From assembly GCF_001269385.1 (NCBI RefSeq), contig NZ_CXOO01000025.1, forward strand, positions 101 through 64,100: 64,000 nt of DNA, given 5' to 3'. The notes under the pieces were generated by a model. It was not told the DNA's origin, made no database searches, and was given only the letters and a program-made list of their open reading frames with translations. This document shows positions 29,141-37,409 of this stretch, piece by piece. The stretch comes from Limnohabitans sp. DM1. GTDB lineage: Bacteria > Pseudomonadota > Gammaproteobacteria > Burkholderiales > Burkholderiaceae_C. The translations under genes and the position numbers were made by a program. Positions within the stretch are counted from its first letter, which is position 1, and each line of letters begins with the position of its first letter.

Positions 29141-29836
29141 TCAGGAAATTTTAATTTGCAAGCTGCCCAACCCGGCCACTTGGCCCACCAAGGTGTCACC
29201 CGCCACCACGGCGGCCACACCTTCAGGGGTGCCGGTATAGATCAGGTCACCGGGCTGCAGTTCCCAGGCGGCGGACAGGTGTTCGATGGTTTCGGCCACG
29301 CTCCAGATGAGTTTGGCCACGTTGCTGCGCTGGCGGTCTGCACCGTTGACTTGCAGGCTGATCTCGGCTTGGTTCACGTCACCGGCTTGCGCAATCGGCG
29401 TGATCGGGCCGATGGGGGCCGAGTGGTCGAAGGCTTTGCCGATGCACCAGGGGCGGCCTTGCTTTTTCATCTCGTTTTGCAGGTCGCGGCGTGTCATGTC
29501 CAGGCCCACCGCATAACCATAAATGTGCTTGGCCGCATCGGCGGCCAAGATGTTGCGCCCGCCTTGGCCAATGGCCACCACGAGTTCGATTTCGTGGTGC
29601 AGGTTTTGTGTGAGGCTGGGGTAAGGCATGGTGCCGGTCTGGCCCGCTTCGACCACCACCAGGCTGTCGGTGGGCTTGAGGAAGAAGAAAGGCGGCTCAC
29701 GCCCGGTGAAGCCCATCTCCTTGGCATGCTCTTCATAATTGCGGCCCACGCAGTAAATGCGGTGTACCGGGAATCGTTCGGGTTGGCCCGCAATGGGTAC
29801 GGAGACAACGGGCATGGGTTGAAACACAAAACTCAT
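29141..29836 (-). CDS. Fumarylacetoacetate hydrolase (FAH) family protein
   Basis: 231 residues, the short single-domain FAH form. VHRIYCVGRNYEEHAKEMG begins the domain. Metal and active-site segments are LHHEIELVVAIGQG (Glu-x-Glu) and GYAVGLDMTRRDLQNEMKK (Asp). ELQPGDLIYTGTPEGVAAV is the C-terminal signature. Members hydrolyse C-C bonds of acylpyruvates (fumarylpyruvate, acylpyruvate) or isomerise. Divergent from a MarR-type gene 126 bp away, probably its regulator. The lineage suggests gentisate-type aromatic breakdown, but no ring dioxygenase of that kind is beside it. Confidence 0.9.
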   Translation of the reverse strand: MSFVFQPMPVVSVPIAGQPERFPVHRIYCVGRNYEEHAKEMGFTGREPPFFFLKPTDSLVVVEAGQTGTMPYPSLTQNLHHEIELVVAIGQGGRNILAADAAKHIYGYAVGLDMTRRDLQNEMKKQGRPWCIGKAFDHSAPIGPITPIAQAGDVNQAEISLQVNGADRQRSNVAKLIWSVAETIEHLSAAWELQPGDLIYTGTPEGVAAVVAGDTLVGQVAGLGSLQIKIS

Positions 29837-29962
29837 GAGGATCCTTTGAACGTTGGGATGGTGATGTTAAGCCGAGATAGCCCTTTCGATACACTTCTGG
29901 CTGGCTTCGGGTCAGTTTTGTTGATTCGTGGAAACCCTTGCTTTTACAAAGAATGAACCAAG

Positions 29963-30403
29963 ATGACGACGCGCATTGATCTGGCCAAAGCCCCAGGGCA
30001 TTTGATTCGGCGTGCGCATCAAATAGCCGTGGCCATTTTTGCAGAGCAGCTGGCTGCGGCCGATGTGACGCCGGTGCAGTTTGCAATTTTGAGTGCTGTG
30101 CTGGATTCACCGGGCATGGATCAGATTTCATTGGCAAAACGCGTGGCCTTTGATGCCGCAACTTCAGGTTCGGTCATCGGGCGCTTGGAGATGAAGGGCT
30201 GGTTGCGCAGACAGCCCGACTCGGCGGATCGCCGACGCAAATTGCTGGTGGTCACCCCTGAAGGCGCGCAGGCTTTGCACCGCATGCAAGGGCAGGTGGC
30301 CAAGGTTCAGGCACAAATTCTGTCGCCCCTTTCGTCCGATGAGCAGGCCCTCTTTGTGGATTTGCTGGCCCGCTTGGTGCAAGGCCATGAAGCCATTGAG
30401 TGA
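29963..30403 (+). CDS. MarR-family transcriptional regulator
   Basis: 146 residues with the winged-helix core: VTPVQFAILSAVLDSPGMDQ, SLAKRVAFDAATSGSVIGRL (recognition helix) and the wing DSADRRRKLLVVTPEG, which carries the DRR-K-x-V-x-L-T pattern. Dimeric MarR proteins bind palindromes and release DNA on binding an aromatic acid. It faces the FAH-family gene, so control of that gene and of its own is likely (inference). No clear palindrome was identified in the intergenic. Confidence 0.9.
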   Translation: MTTRIDLAKAPGHLIRRAHQIAVAIFAEQLAAADVTPVQFAILSAVLDSPGMDQISLAKRVAFDAATSGSVIGRLEMKGWLRRQPDSADRRRKLLVVTPEGAQALHRMQGQVAKVQAQILSPLSSDEQALFVDLLARLVQGHEAIE

Positions 30404-30480
30404 GCAGGGCAGTTTTCTTGCTGTTCGGCATTTGCAGAGACAGGCGTCTCTTCAATCAACCGAGCAGCAAAATGGTCGGC

Positions 30481-30783
30481 TCAAGCAGACTGGTAAGTCA
30501 ATTCGAAATGTTCAACGTGGGGTGGGCCTGCAAAAAATGGCCCCACGATAGCGCGCCATTGGGTGAACAGATCTGATTCGCGAAAGCCCACGGTATGGTC
30601 TTCCAGGGTGTCCCAGAAAATTTGCAGCACAAAGCGCTCAGGCGTCTCGATGCAGCGGTTGACTTTGGCGCCACGAAAGCCCTTGGCCTGGCTGGCCACG
30701 GTCTGAAGTCCGCGTTCGATGGCTTGTTCAAAGGCGGCTTGTTGACCTGGGTGGATGCGGATGTCGGCGAGTTCGAGGATCAT
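30481..30783 (-). CDS. Antibiotic biosynthesis monooxygenase (ABM)-domain protein
   Basis: 100 residues, one ABM dimeric alpha-beta barrel: MILELADIRIHPGQQAAFEQ, then a central strand RCIETPERFVLQIFWDTLED and a FRESDLFTQWRAIVGPFF helix, as in small quinol-oxidising or haem-degrading relatives. Function unknown. The first codon is only 5 bp from the left end of the ISL3 element. The native promoter and Shine-Dalgarno are thus separated from the gene, and the sequence before the ATG is IS sequence. Confidence 0.85.
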   Translation of the reverse strand: MILELADIRIHPGQQAAFEQAIERGLQTVASQAKGFRGAKVNRCIETPERFVLQIFWDTLEDHTVGFRESDLFTQWRAIVGPFFAGPPHVEHFELTYQSA

Positions 30784-30788
30784 AAAAA

Positions 30789-32104
30789 GGGTTCTCTTGA
30801 AATTTGAGTGGGTAAGCTTCTGCCATATTGATCAACTTTTGAGCGTGAATTGATGACTGCCAAGCTGTTTGAATCTGCCCTGGGCATCACTGACCCGTGG
30901 TGCGTTGCCTCGGTTGAGTTCGACGAAGGTGCCAAGACCTTGACGATATTGATTGACTTCAAAGTCGGCAGTCGCTTTGCAGTCTCGGGTCACGATGGGC
31001 TGCATGGTGTGCACGACACGGTGGCCAAGACGTATCGGCACCTGAACTTCTTTCAACACGAGTGCCATCTGCAAGTTCGCACGCCTCGCGTGAAACTTCC
31101 CAACGGTTCGGTGCGGTTGGTCGAGCCTGATTTTGCCGGGCGACTTAATGGCTTCACCTTGCTGTTTGAAGCCTTCATTCTGATGCTGTCTGGCCAGATG
31201 CCATTTGCCGCCGTCTCGCGTCTTGTCGGGGAGTCGCCGCACAAGGTTCTGGCCGTGTGCGAAAAGTATGTTGAGATGGCCTGTGGCTTGGCAGATCACT
31301 CGGATGTCACGGCACTGGCGATTGATGAGACTTCGCGTGCCAGGGGACACAGCTACGTCACGCTGGCCGCTGATGCCGTTGCCAGGCGCGTGTTGTTTGT
31401 AACCGAAGGGCGCGATGCTAAAACCATCAAGGAACTGGCGTCCTACCTGGAAGACCATGGCTGCCCGTGCGAAAACATCATCCAGACCAGCATCGACATG
31501 TCGCCCGCCTTCATCTCGGGGGTTACCCAGCATTTGCCCAACGCCCGGATCACGTTTGACAAGTTTCACATCATCGGTCACGCAAGCACTGCAGTGGACA
31601 AGATGCGCCGGATCGAGCAGAAGACCGACAAGTCTCTCAAGGGCATGCGCTGGACTTTGCTCAAAGACACAGCCAAGCTCAAACCGGAGGCGGCAGCTGA
31701 ACTGGATGCGTTGATGGCCAAGATGACCGTCAAACGCACGGCCAGGGCGTGGTCCTACAAAGAGCAGTTGCGTGAGATCCTTGATCGAAAGCAGATCAAC
31801 GTTGTGCGAACCATGCTGGATCACTGGTGCACATGCGTGATGCGCTCCAAGGTCGAACCGATGAAGGACGTTGCCAAGATGATCCGCGCTCATATGGAAG
31901 GCATCGTGGCCTGGGCGCAGACACGCCAGACCAACGGATTCCTCGAAGCCATCAACGGTTTGTTCCAGGCATCCAAGCGTCGTGCGCGTGGGTTTACGCG
32001 AATCACAACGATCAAGACTGTCATCTTCTTGATCGCCGGGAGACTCGACTTCCACGCTATCAATCCTCATGCTGGGCAACCCACTTGAAATTCATCAGAG
32101 CCCC
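30789..32104 (+). mobile_element. ISL3-family insertion sequence, near complete (1316 bp)
   Basis: It contains one transposase gene. Imperfect ends face each other: left 30789-30812 begins GGGTTCTCTTGAAATTTGAG, and right 32080-32104 reads inward GGGGCTCTGATGAATTTCAA; both then run into GTGGG. This matches ISL3-type ends beginning GG-CTCT. The flanking 8 bp do not match, so no clear target duplication is visible; older insertion or rearrangement is possible. The left end falls 5 bp from the ABM start, and the ABC-3C genes begin about 290 bp past the right end. Confidence 0.82.
30853..32088 (+). CDS. ISL3-family transposase
   Basis: 411 residues from ATG 30853 (a TTG precedes it). DDE-type acidic residues can be placed: Asp in ALAIDETSRARGHSYVTL, Asp in ARITFDKFHIIGHAS and Glu in QTNGFLEAINGLFQASKRRA, the C-terminal motif of ISL3 transposases. 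The frame is uninterrupted, so the element may be active. The stop lies inside the right inverted repeat, a usual layout for this family. Confidence 0.92.
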   Translation: MTAKLFESALGITDPWCVASVEFDEGAKTLTILIDFKVGSRFAVSGHDGLHGVHDTVAKTYRHLNFFQHECHLQVRTPRVKLPNGSVRLVEPDFAGRLNGFTLLFEAFILMLSGQMPFAAVSRLVGESPHKVLAVCEKYVEMACGLADHSDVTALAIDETSRARGHSYVTLAADAVARRVLFVTEGRDAKTIKELASYLEDHGCPCENIIQTSIDMSPAFISGVTQHLPNARITFDKFHIIGHASTAVDKMRRIEQKTDKSLKGMRWTLLKDTAKLKPEAAAELDALMAKMTVKRTARAWSYKEQLREILDRKQINVVRTMLDHWCTCVMRSKVEPMKDVAKMIRAHMEGIVAWAQTRQTNGFLEAINGLFQASKRRARGFTRITTIKTVIFLIAGRLDFHAINPHAGQPT

Positions 32105-32396
32105 ATTTTTGATGACCTCCTAAAGGCTGGTTGCAGAAGGTCACCAGCTACGGCTCTGCTACACCTAAGTGCTGGACAACGAGTCCAGCGGTCTGCGCAC
32201 CACCGCCCATCTGCAACACGTGGGTTTTGATCTTGGTTGTCGCCACCTCGACATAGACCAGTAGTTCCTGTACGGAGCGACTGTCGCTGCCAGTCTGCAG
32301 CAAGAGCTAGGGGACACTGATTACACTAGGTGCAACCACGCAGACTCTGTTCCTGCTGGTCACTGAGAATCTCACGTCAGGGATAAGCACAAGACC
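32105..32396. other. Gap upstream of the ABC-3C operon, no gene seen
   Basis: 292 bp between the IS right end and the first operon start. No frame on either strand longer than a few dozen codons looks like protein. It should hold the promoter of the three-gene operon and may contain remnants of DNA joined by the IS. No palindrome or RNA gene stands out. Confidence 0.5.
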
Positions 32397-33473
32397 ATGC
32401 CACAAAAATCAGGCACAACCCGTAAACTGCGGAAGACTAGGCACGTCGCCAAGGGCGGCGTCATACAACCTTCTTCGCAAGTCATTCTGCTAAATCACGA
32501 TCAGTGGGAAGAGTTCATTTTGGCCTCCGCGCGACAGCGCGATCTTCCCGGCGGAAGCCACTATGCGGTCGTCAAGCGCTTGGGCGGAGCTGGCGACGGT
32601 GGCAGGGACATTGAAGCGCGGTATGGCCAGGCGCTAGTTCGTGACGGCTGGGATCTGTACCAGGCCAAGCACTACGGCAAGGGCCTTACGCAAAGTGACG
32701 CCTTCCCGGAGATGGCGAAGTTCTTCAAGCAGCTGGCCTCGAAGACCTACCCCCGGCCAAATTTTTATTACTTCTGCTGCCCGCTTGCGGTTGGTAACGA
32801 GCTCCATAACACGATGGCCTCGGGGTCTGCTACCTTCAAGGCAAAGTTCATGGATGCTTGGACTAACGAACACACGGGCATGAAAGGCAGAGCCGCCGAG
32901 CTGACGCAGGACGTCCAAGATGCCATCGACGATTTCGACTTCGACCGTTTCATCGAGTGCACGGTGCACGATCTGCTGGCCTGGCACGCGCTTGACAAGG
33001 CAGCCCACCATGGCCTGTTCGGCATCGTGCCCGAACGCGGTGACGATGACCCTATGCCAGCCCAGCCTACTGGGTACGAGAGCATCTATGTCAACGAGCT
33101 CCTGCGCGTCTACACCGAGGACAATACGTCGCCCGTCGGCCTGGCTGACCTACCGGGCAGTAAATACGAAGATCACTTCGATTCGCATCGACAGACCTTC
33201 TACTGTGCCGAGGGCCTGCAGCGGTTTAGCCGCGACATATACCCTAACGAGCGTGAATTCGAGCGGCTGCTCGATATGGTCTATGCAGGCATCCGACCCA
33301 CTGTCACCCAACTCCGCTTGAAGACAGGCATGGACCGAGTCGACGCGGCTGTTGAGAAGGCATCAATACTGCAGGTCCAAGAGAGCCGCTTGTCGCCCCA
33401 GCTTCGCGGGGGTGACTTGCCCGGCACCTGCCATCACTTGGCCAATGACGGGAGGCTAATGTGGGTCAAATGA
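32397..33473 (+). CDS. ABC-3C C-terminal component with Mrr-like nuclease domain
   Basis: 358 residues; nuclease at the front and a family-type domain at the back. The N-terminal part has WEEFIL, then AGDGGRDIEARY (Asp71 in GRDIEA) and DLYQAKHYGKG with the Q-x-K pair (Gln89, Lys91). This is the D-Q-x-K form of the PD-(D/E)xK fold as in Mrr-type restriction enzymes. The C-terminal region (about residues 225-330) starts YESIYVNELLRVYTEDNTSP and ends with RDIYPNEREFERLLDMVYAG, the kind of domain that pairs with the ATPase in ABC three-component systems. It overlaps the middle gene by 4 bp (ATGA). I infer it is the effector. Family assignment rests on recognised motifs and gene order; no search was run. 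Confidence 0.78.
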   Translation: MPQKSGTTRKLRKTRHVAKGGVIQPSSQVILLNHDQWEEFILASARQRDLPGGSHYAVVKRLGGAGDGGRDIEARYGQALVRDGWDLYQAKHYGKGLTQSDAFPEMAKFFKQLASKTYPRPNFYYFCCPLAVGNELHNTMASGSATFKAKFMDAWTNEHTGMKGRAAELTQDVQDAIDDFDFDRFIECTVHDLLAWHALDKAAHHGLFGIVPERGDDDPMPAQPTGYESIYVNELLRVYTEDNTSPVGLADLPGSKYEDHFDSHRQTFYCAEGLQRFSRDIYPNEREFERLLDMVYAGIRPTVTQLRLKTGMDRVDAAVEKASILQVQESRLSPQLRGGDLPGTCHHLANDGRLMWVK

Positions 33474-33964
33474 AGAAGTCCGAGTCCATCGCAGCCTTCA
33501 ACTCACCGTTCGAACTGGGTGTACGGATGGTGTACCTGCTCACTTCCCTGCAGCCGATAGGCGCCGACCTGCAGAAGTTGGTCCTGCTCGATTACGCTAT
33601 CGTGTATTCCGACGATCTTGGCGGGCCGCCCAGTCTTCACACTCCGGTGCCCTACCGCGGTAGCGAATACCTGAGTCGTCGCGACCTCATCGCCCAAGGC
33701 CTGTACTTGATGAGTACTCGTGGACTCGTCGCGGTGACCATGGACGAAACCGGCATCACCTACTTCGCAGGTGACACCGCAAGATCCATGGTGGGTGCAC
33801 TGACCTCCCCTTACTTACGTGAATTGGAAGGGCGATGCCGGTGGGCGGCTGCCATGTTCGCGACTCTTAGCTCACGAGACATGACCGAACGATTCGCCCA
33901 GCAAGGACACCTGTGGGGTGCCGAGTTTGAAGGCGTCAACGGGCGGGGGCACCAATGGCAATAA
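33470..33964 (+). CDS. ABC-3C middle component (MC2-like)
   Basis: 164 residues from ATG 33470, overlapping the stop of the previous gene. It begins SIAAFNSPFELGVRMVYLL, continues LQKLVLLDYAIVYSDDLGGP and PSLHTPVPYRGSEYLSRRDL, then a region predicted mostly helical. The pattern F-N-S-P-x-E-x-G-x-R-x-x-Y-L-L...L-D-Y is what I recognise as the middle component of ABC-3C systems, a linker between ATPase and effector. It ends 10 bp after the start of the ATPase gene, so the three genes are translationally linked. No catalytic motif is visible. Confidence 0.75.
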   Translation: MKKSESIAAFNSPFELGVRMVYLLTSLQPIGADLQKLVLLDYAIVYSDDLGGPPSLHTPVPYRGSEYLSRRDLIAQGLYLMSTRGLVAVTMDETGITYFAGDTARSMVGALTSPYLRELEGRCRWAAAMFATLSSRDMTERFAQQGHLWGAEFEGVNGRGHQWQ

Positions 33965-35826
33965 CGCTGAAGCAATTGTCGGTGCACGGTCCGGGCTTAT
34001 CGCCCGCAGTGGTTGTGTTCGAGGGGCGTCGAACTCTTATCCGAGGCCCCAGTGAAACGGGCAAGTCGCATATCTGGAAGTGCATCTGGTTCCTCCTGGG
34101 TGGCACAGCTTCACTCGAACAGTTTCCTGAGTCGCAGGGATATGACTCACTTGAACTCGCTTTCCTACATAGCGAACATGAATACCTTGTGCGCAAGGCG
34201 ATGTCTGGCGGTGCCGCGCGCGTTCTGGTACGTCAGGATGATCTTTGGGTCGCAGACGGTGTACCGAATCCGCTCGAAGACTTGGCGCAGGATTTAGGGG
34301 AGTTGCTCGTCAGTTTGTCTGGTGCCGCGGGCAAACTGGTGCTTCGCACGCGGAGTGAAAAAGGCCCTATCACTGGCGACGACCTGAGGCATTGGGCGCT
34401 GCTTTCCCAGCCCCGCATGATTTCCGAGGACGCGACCAAGGGATCTGGGCACGGTTCGGACAAGCATGTTTCTTCTTACTCGCTGTTTTTGAGCGGGCTC
34501 GATGATTCGGCGGTCGAGCTGTACAAAAGCGCTTCGGAGAAGGATCAGGCCAAAGGCATGCTGGTTGTCGCGCAGTCAGAGTTGGCGCGCCTAGAGGGCC
34601 TCATTCCAGCTGATGCTGATCGGGCATCTACAGTTCAGGCTCTGGCGAGGGTCGATGAGCGTCTCGACATGGTCGTCACGCAATTCAAGGCGCGTTCGTC
34701 GGTTTTGAAGGAGCTGCGCCAGCAGATCGCCATTGAAGGCGAGGCGCTCACCACCGCATCGACCCAACTGGCCAGCGCGATATCGATGCGCGAGCGCTTC
34801 ACGATGCTTGACCTCAAGTATTCGAGCGACCTTGCTCGGCTAGGTGCCGCGGACGAGGGCACTGCGTTCTTTCAAGCGTTAGAGGAGACACCTTGCCCAC
34901 TCTGCGGCACAGCGGTGGAGCAGCATTTAGATCCTGGCAATCTCAACCCAAGGGCGCCGTCCAAGTACCGGAACGCCATAGCTGCGGAAGCCGAGAAAAT
35001 TCGTGAGCTTCGGCGTGGACTTCAACCGTCCCTTGCTCAAGAGCAAGCGCGGATCTCCATTGCCTCCGTCGATGTGAAACGTCTGACAGCGTCGCTCAAG
35101 CTCTTAGAAGAGCAGGAGACGATGGTCCTGCGGGCCGCGTCGCAGGAGTTTGACGCGGATCCCCGAGAGCTTGCTGAGTCCCACACACGCTTGTCATCGC
35201 TGATCGACGCATTCGATGAATCCACCCGGCTTAAAGGAGAAATTGCGCGCCTCGAGGAGGCCACAAAGCAGAAGAGGATCGCCCTTGTTCGCAACGTGGG
35301 ATCCCACGGCGATAAGGTCGGTGCTATCGCGCGCCAAATGCTGAACGACTGGGGGTTCACGTCAATTCAGTCGGTGCATCTTGACGCCACGTCCTGCGAC
35401 CTGCTTGTCGATGGCCGTAGGCGCCTTAGTTATGGTGCCGGCAAGCGCGGCCTGTTTCTCACGGCCATGACCATCGCGCTAATGCAGCACGCGCTAAAGG
35501 AAGGCCATCCCCACCTTGGCGTGGTCGTGCTGGATTCACCACTGAAGGCCTACGCCCAGAAAGAGTCGGCTGACGACACGGACCGGGACATTCCTACGGC
35601 CACTGTGAACGCTAGCTTCTACGGCTGGTTGTCGCGCTTCAAAGGCCCTGGCCAAATCATCGTTCTTGAAAATGAAGTGGTGGATGCAGTCACGGCCCGC
35701 GCTTTGGGCGCTATCGAGTTCACCGATGACTACACCCGTGGACGGCAAGGGTTCTATCCGCCCAGACCTTTGATTGCGCCGCCGCCAGGGCCGAGCGACG
35801 GGCCCGTTTTCGATGATCTTGCGTAA
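33955..35826 (+). CDS. ABC-3C ATPase, SMC/Rad50-like with zinc hook
   Basis: 623 residues. Walker A is RGPSETGKSHIWKC (residues 31-38 GPSETGKS), and the coiled-coil arms from about residue 180 surround a zinc hook, CPLCGT at Cys314/Cys317. The C-terminal lobe holds the ABC signature LSYGAGKRGLFL (about 490), Walker B LGVVVLDSPL (about 521-530) and an H-loop-like IIVLENE (about 568). Overall design resembles RecF/Rad50-type SMC ATPases that bind DNA ends, here as the motor of the ABC-3C system. It is the last gene of the operon. The region shows no sign of frameshift, so the system is probably functional. Confidence 0.82.
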   Translation: MAITLKQLSVHGPGLSPAVVVFEGRRTLIRGPSETGKSHIWKCIWFLLGGTASLEQFPESQGYDSLELAFLHSEHEYLVRKAMSGGAARVLVRQDDLWVADGVPNPLEDLAQDLGELLVSLSGAAGKLVLRTRSEKGPITGDDLRHWALLSQPRMISEDATKGSGHGSDKHVSSYSLFLSGLDDSAVELYKSASEKDQAKGMLVVAQSELARLEGLIPADADRASTVQALARVDERLDMVVTQFKARSSVLKELRQQIAIEGEALTTASTQLASAISMRERFTMLDLKYSSDLARLGAADEGTAFFQALEETPCPLCGTAVEQHLDPGNLNPRAPSKYRNAIAAEAEKIRELRRGLQPSLAQEQARISIASVDVKRLTASLKLLEEQETMVLRAASQEFDADPRELAESHTRLSSLIDAFDESTRLKGEIARLEEATKQKRIALVRNVGSHGDKVGAIARQMLNDWGFTSIQSVHLDATSCDLLVDGRRRLSYGAGKRGLFLTAMTIALMQHALKEGHPHLGVVVLDSPLKAYAQKESADDTDRDIPTATVNASFYGWLSRFKGPGQIIVLENEVVDAVTARALGAIEFTDDYTRGRQGFYPPRPLIAPPPGPSDGPVFDDLA

Positions 35827-36174
35827 TGCGCTAAACGAGCTCCCGATTCAAGCCGCCAGGTGGCGAGTGAGAGCCACTATTCGGTGTTGGTTTTCGAGGG
35901 TCGTGGATTCTCAAGCGGTGCAGAAGCGGCGTTTCTGACCCGTGAGAGTTCTATATGTCGAGTATTGGAGGGCTCCTACTGGGGGGGCTCTGTTCGGCGA
36001 AGCGACGGACCGCTTTCGCTGCAACTGAGTCATTCGGCCCCCCGCCAAAGTAGGTGAATAGATGCGTTGTTTAGATGGCCCGAAAAAACAGATCTGAGTG
36101 ATTCAATTTCGATAAAAGTACAAGGCTCAATGAGCAACGCCTACAAGTTTGAATGATCGAACTTCAGCAGCGGC
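35827..36174. other. 348 bp gap after the ABC-3C operon, no gene seen
   Basis: Past the ATPase stop, only short non-conserved frames exist on both strands (the longest, 65 codons from 35860, is not convincing). No palindrome, repeat of the window family, tRNA or IS end was found. The G-run near 35982-35988 and the low coding texture suggest a former island edge, though its exact position is unknown. Confidence 0.45.
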
Positions 36175-37050
36175 TCAGGCGTCTGGCCTCTTGTGGGAGC
36201 CGAAGGTCCGGGCGTAGGCGCAGGTGAACTCGGCACCTACCAGCAAGATTTGGGCTGAAAAGTAGACCCACAGCAGCACCACCACGAGCGAGCCCGCTGC
36301 GCCGAAACCCGACGCCACACCACTGCGGCCGATGTAGGCGCCAATCAGGAACTTGCCGCCCGTGAACAGCAAGGTCGCGATCAAAGCGCCGAGCCACACA
36401 TCGGAGATCAGCACACGCTGGCGAGGCATGACCTTGTAGATCAGGCCGAACATGATGGCCACGAGCAGAAAGCCACCGATCGCATTGCCCGCCTCCACAA
36501 CACCCTGCCAGCCGCCGAAGACGGGGTCGAGGCTTCGGCCCATGGCCGCGATCATGGCACTGGTGACCAGCGACACGATGAGCAAAAATCCCAAGGCCAA
36601 AATCATGCCGAAAGCCATCAAACGGGCGCGAACGAGCGTGAGCCAGCCGCTCTTTCGCAAGCGTCCCGGTACGCCCCAGATGCGGTCGAGCGCATCTTGC
36701 AGTTCGGCAAACACGGTGGTCGCACCGACGACCAGCAGCACCAGGCCCACGGCGGTGGCCGTCAAGCCTTCAGCGGGTTCGCGCACGCTGGCCAGCAGGC
36801 CTTGAACGGCACCCGCGCCGACATCGCCCATGAGGTCTTTCAGCTGCGCCTGGATTTCACCGCGAGCGGCTTCTTCACCAAACACCAAACCGGCCACCGA
36901 CACCACGATCAGCAACAGCGGTGCCAGCGAAAACATGGTGTAGTAGGCCAACGCAGCCCCCATGCTCGGCACATAGTCGTCGAGCCAGGCGTTGGCAACC
37001 TGTTTGAACAACCCCCACCACGCCTTGATTGGGACGTTCGTCTTCGGCAT
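36175..37050 (-). CDS. YihY/BrkB-family inner-membrane protein
   Basis: 291 residues from ATG 37050, with GGAG 7 bp before it; a longer frame upstream adds non-conserved residues. About six hydrophobic segments. The family core reads GAALAYYTMFSLAPLLLIVV and TVFAELQDALDRIWGVP, then MPRQRVLISDVWLGALIATL. YihY proteins are integral membrane proteins of uncertain role, once misassigned as ribonuclease BN. The C-terminus is short, without the extra cytoplasmic domain of some relatives. It is the first gene on the core-genome side after the island. Confidence 0.9.
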   Translation of the reverse strand: MPKTNVPIKAWWGLFKQVANAWLDDYVPSMGAALAYYTMFSLAPLLLIVVSVAGLVFGEEAARGEIQAQLKDLMGDVGAGAVQGLLASVREPAEGLTATAVGLVLLVVGATTVFAELQDALDRIWGVPGRLRKSGWLTLVRARLMAFGMILALGFLLIVSLVTSAMIAAMGRSLDPVFGGWQGVVEAGNAIGGFLLVAIMFGLIYKVMPRQRVLISDVWLGALIATLLFTGGKFLIGAYIGRSGVASGFGAAGSLVVVLLWVYFSAQILLVGAEFTCAYARTFGSHKRPDA

Positions 37051-37409
37051 GCACACTCCAATGAGCAAAGGGTGAATCAAGTTAGCGCCCTGACTGCCTG
37101 CGGTCTGTTCGCTGTCAAACCCACGGGTTCAGTGGTGATCGACCACTTGGGAGGAGACATCACACTCAACAAGCGTGTAAAAGTTGGCTCGCAAGCACGG
37201 GCAACTGCCTATTGATTCGGCCCTGTGAAGTTTTCAATGCGCAAAGTTGTTGTAGGTCGGCGGTCGAAGACTCCGACATGGGCCTGTGCCGAAACCAATA
37301 ACGTCGGACTCTGCGAGTGCCGACCTACGAGATGACATGTCTCATGCATTTCAAACTTCAGCGTGCCGGATCAATAGGTAACACCTACCGCTCTGGTGCG
37401 GTCCCCATC
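37051..37409. other. 359 bp gap holding a copy of the GTAGGTCGG palindrome
   Basis: Between the YihY-family start and the end of the indolepyruvate oxidoreductase gene. The only recognisable structure is the inverted repeat at 37252-37328. No protein frame is supported; the plus-strand frame from 36697 that ends here at 37215 is mostly antisense to the YihY-family gene. Confidence 0.6.
37252..37328. repeat. Inverted repeat, GTAGGTCGG family, with conserved loop
   Basis: The left arm at 37252-37277 begins GTAGGTCGGCGGTCGAAGAC. The right arm at 37303-37328 is its inverse with four mismatches out of 26, and the loop at 37278-37302 reads ATGGGCCTGTGCCGAAACC and then some A-rich sequence. Very similar arms and the same GGCCTGTGCCGAAACC loop occur at 44.98-45.13 and 56.56 kb, so it is a defined repeat family rather than a chance palindrome. 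Confidence 0.82.

Noticed and set aside
35860..36057. 65-codon frame after the ABC-3C ATPase
   Set aside because: No start context, no conserved features and low coding texture.
36697..37215. Plus-strand frame ending in a plausible-looking tail between 37081 and 37215
   Set aside because: Mostly antisense to the yihY-type gene; tail alone is not a recognisable protein.
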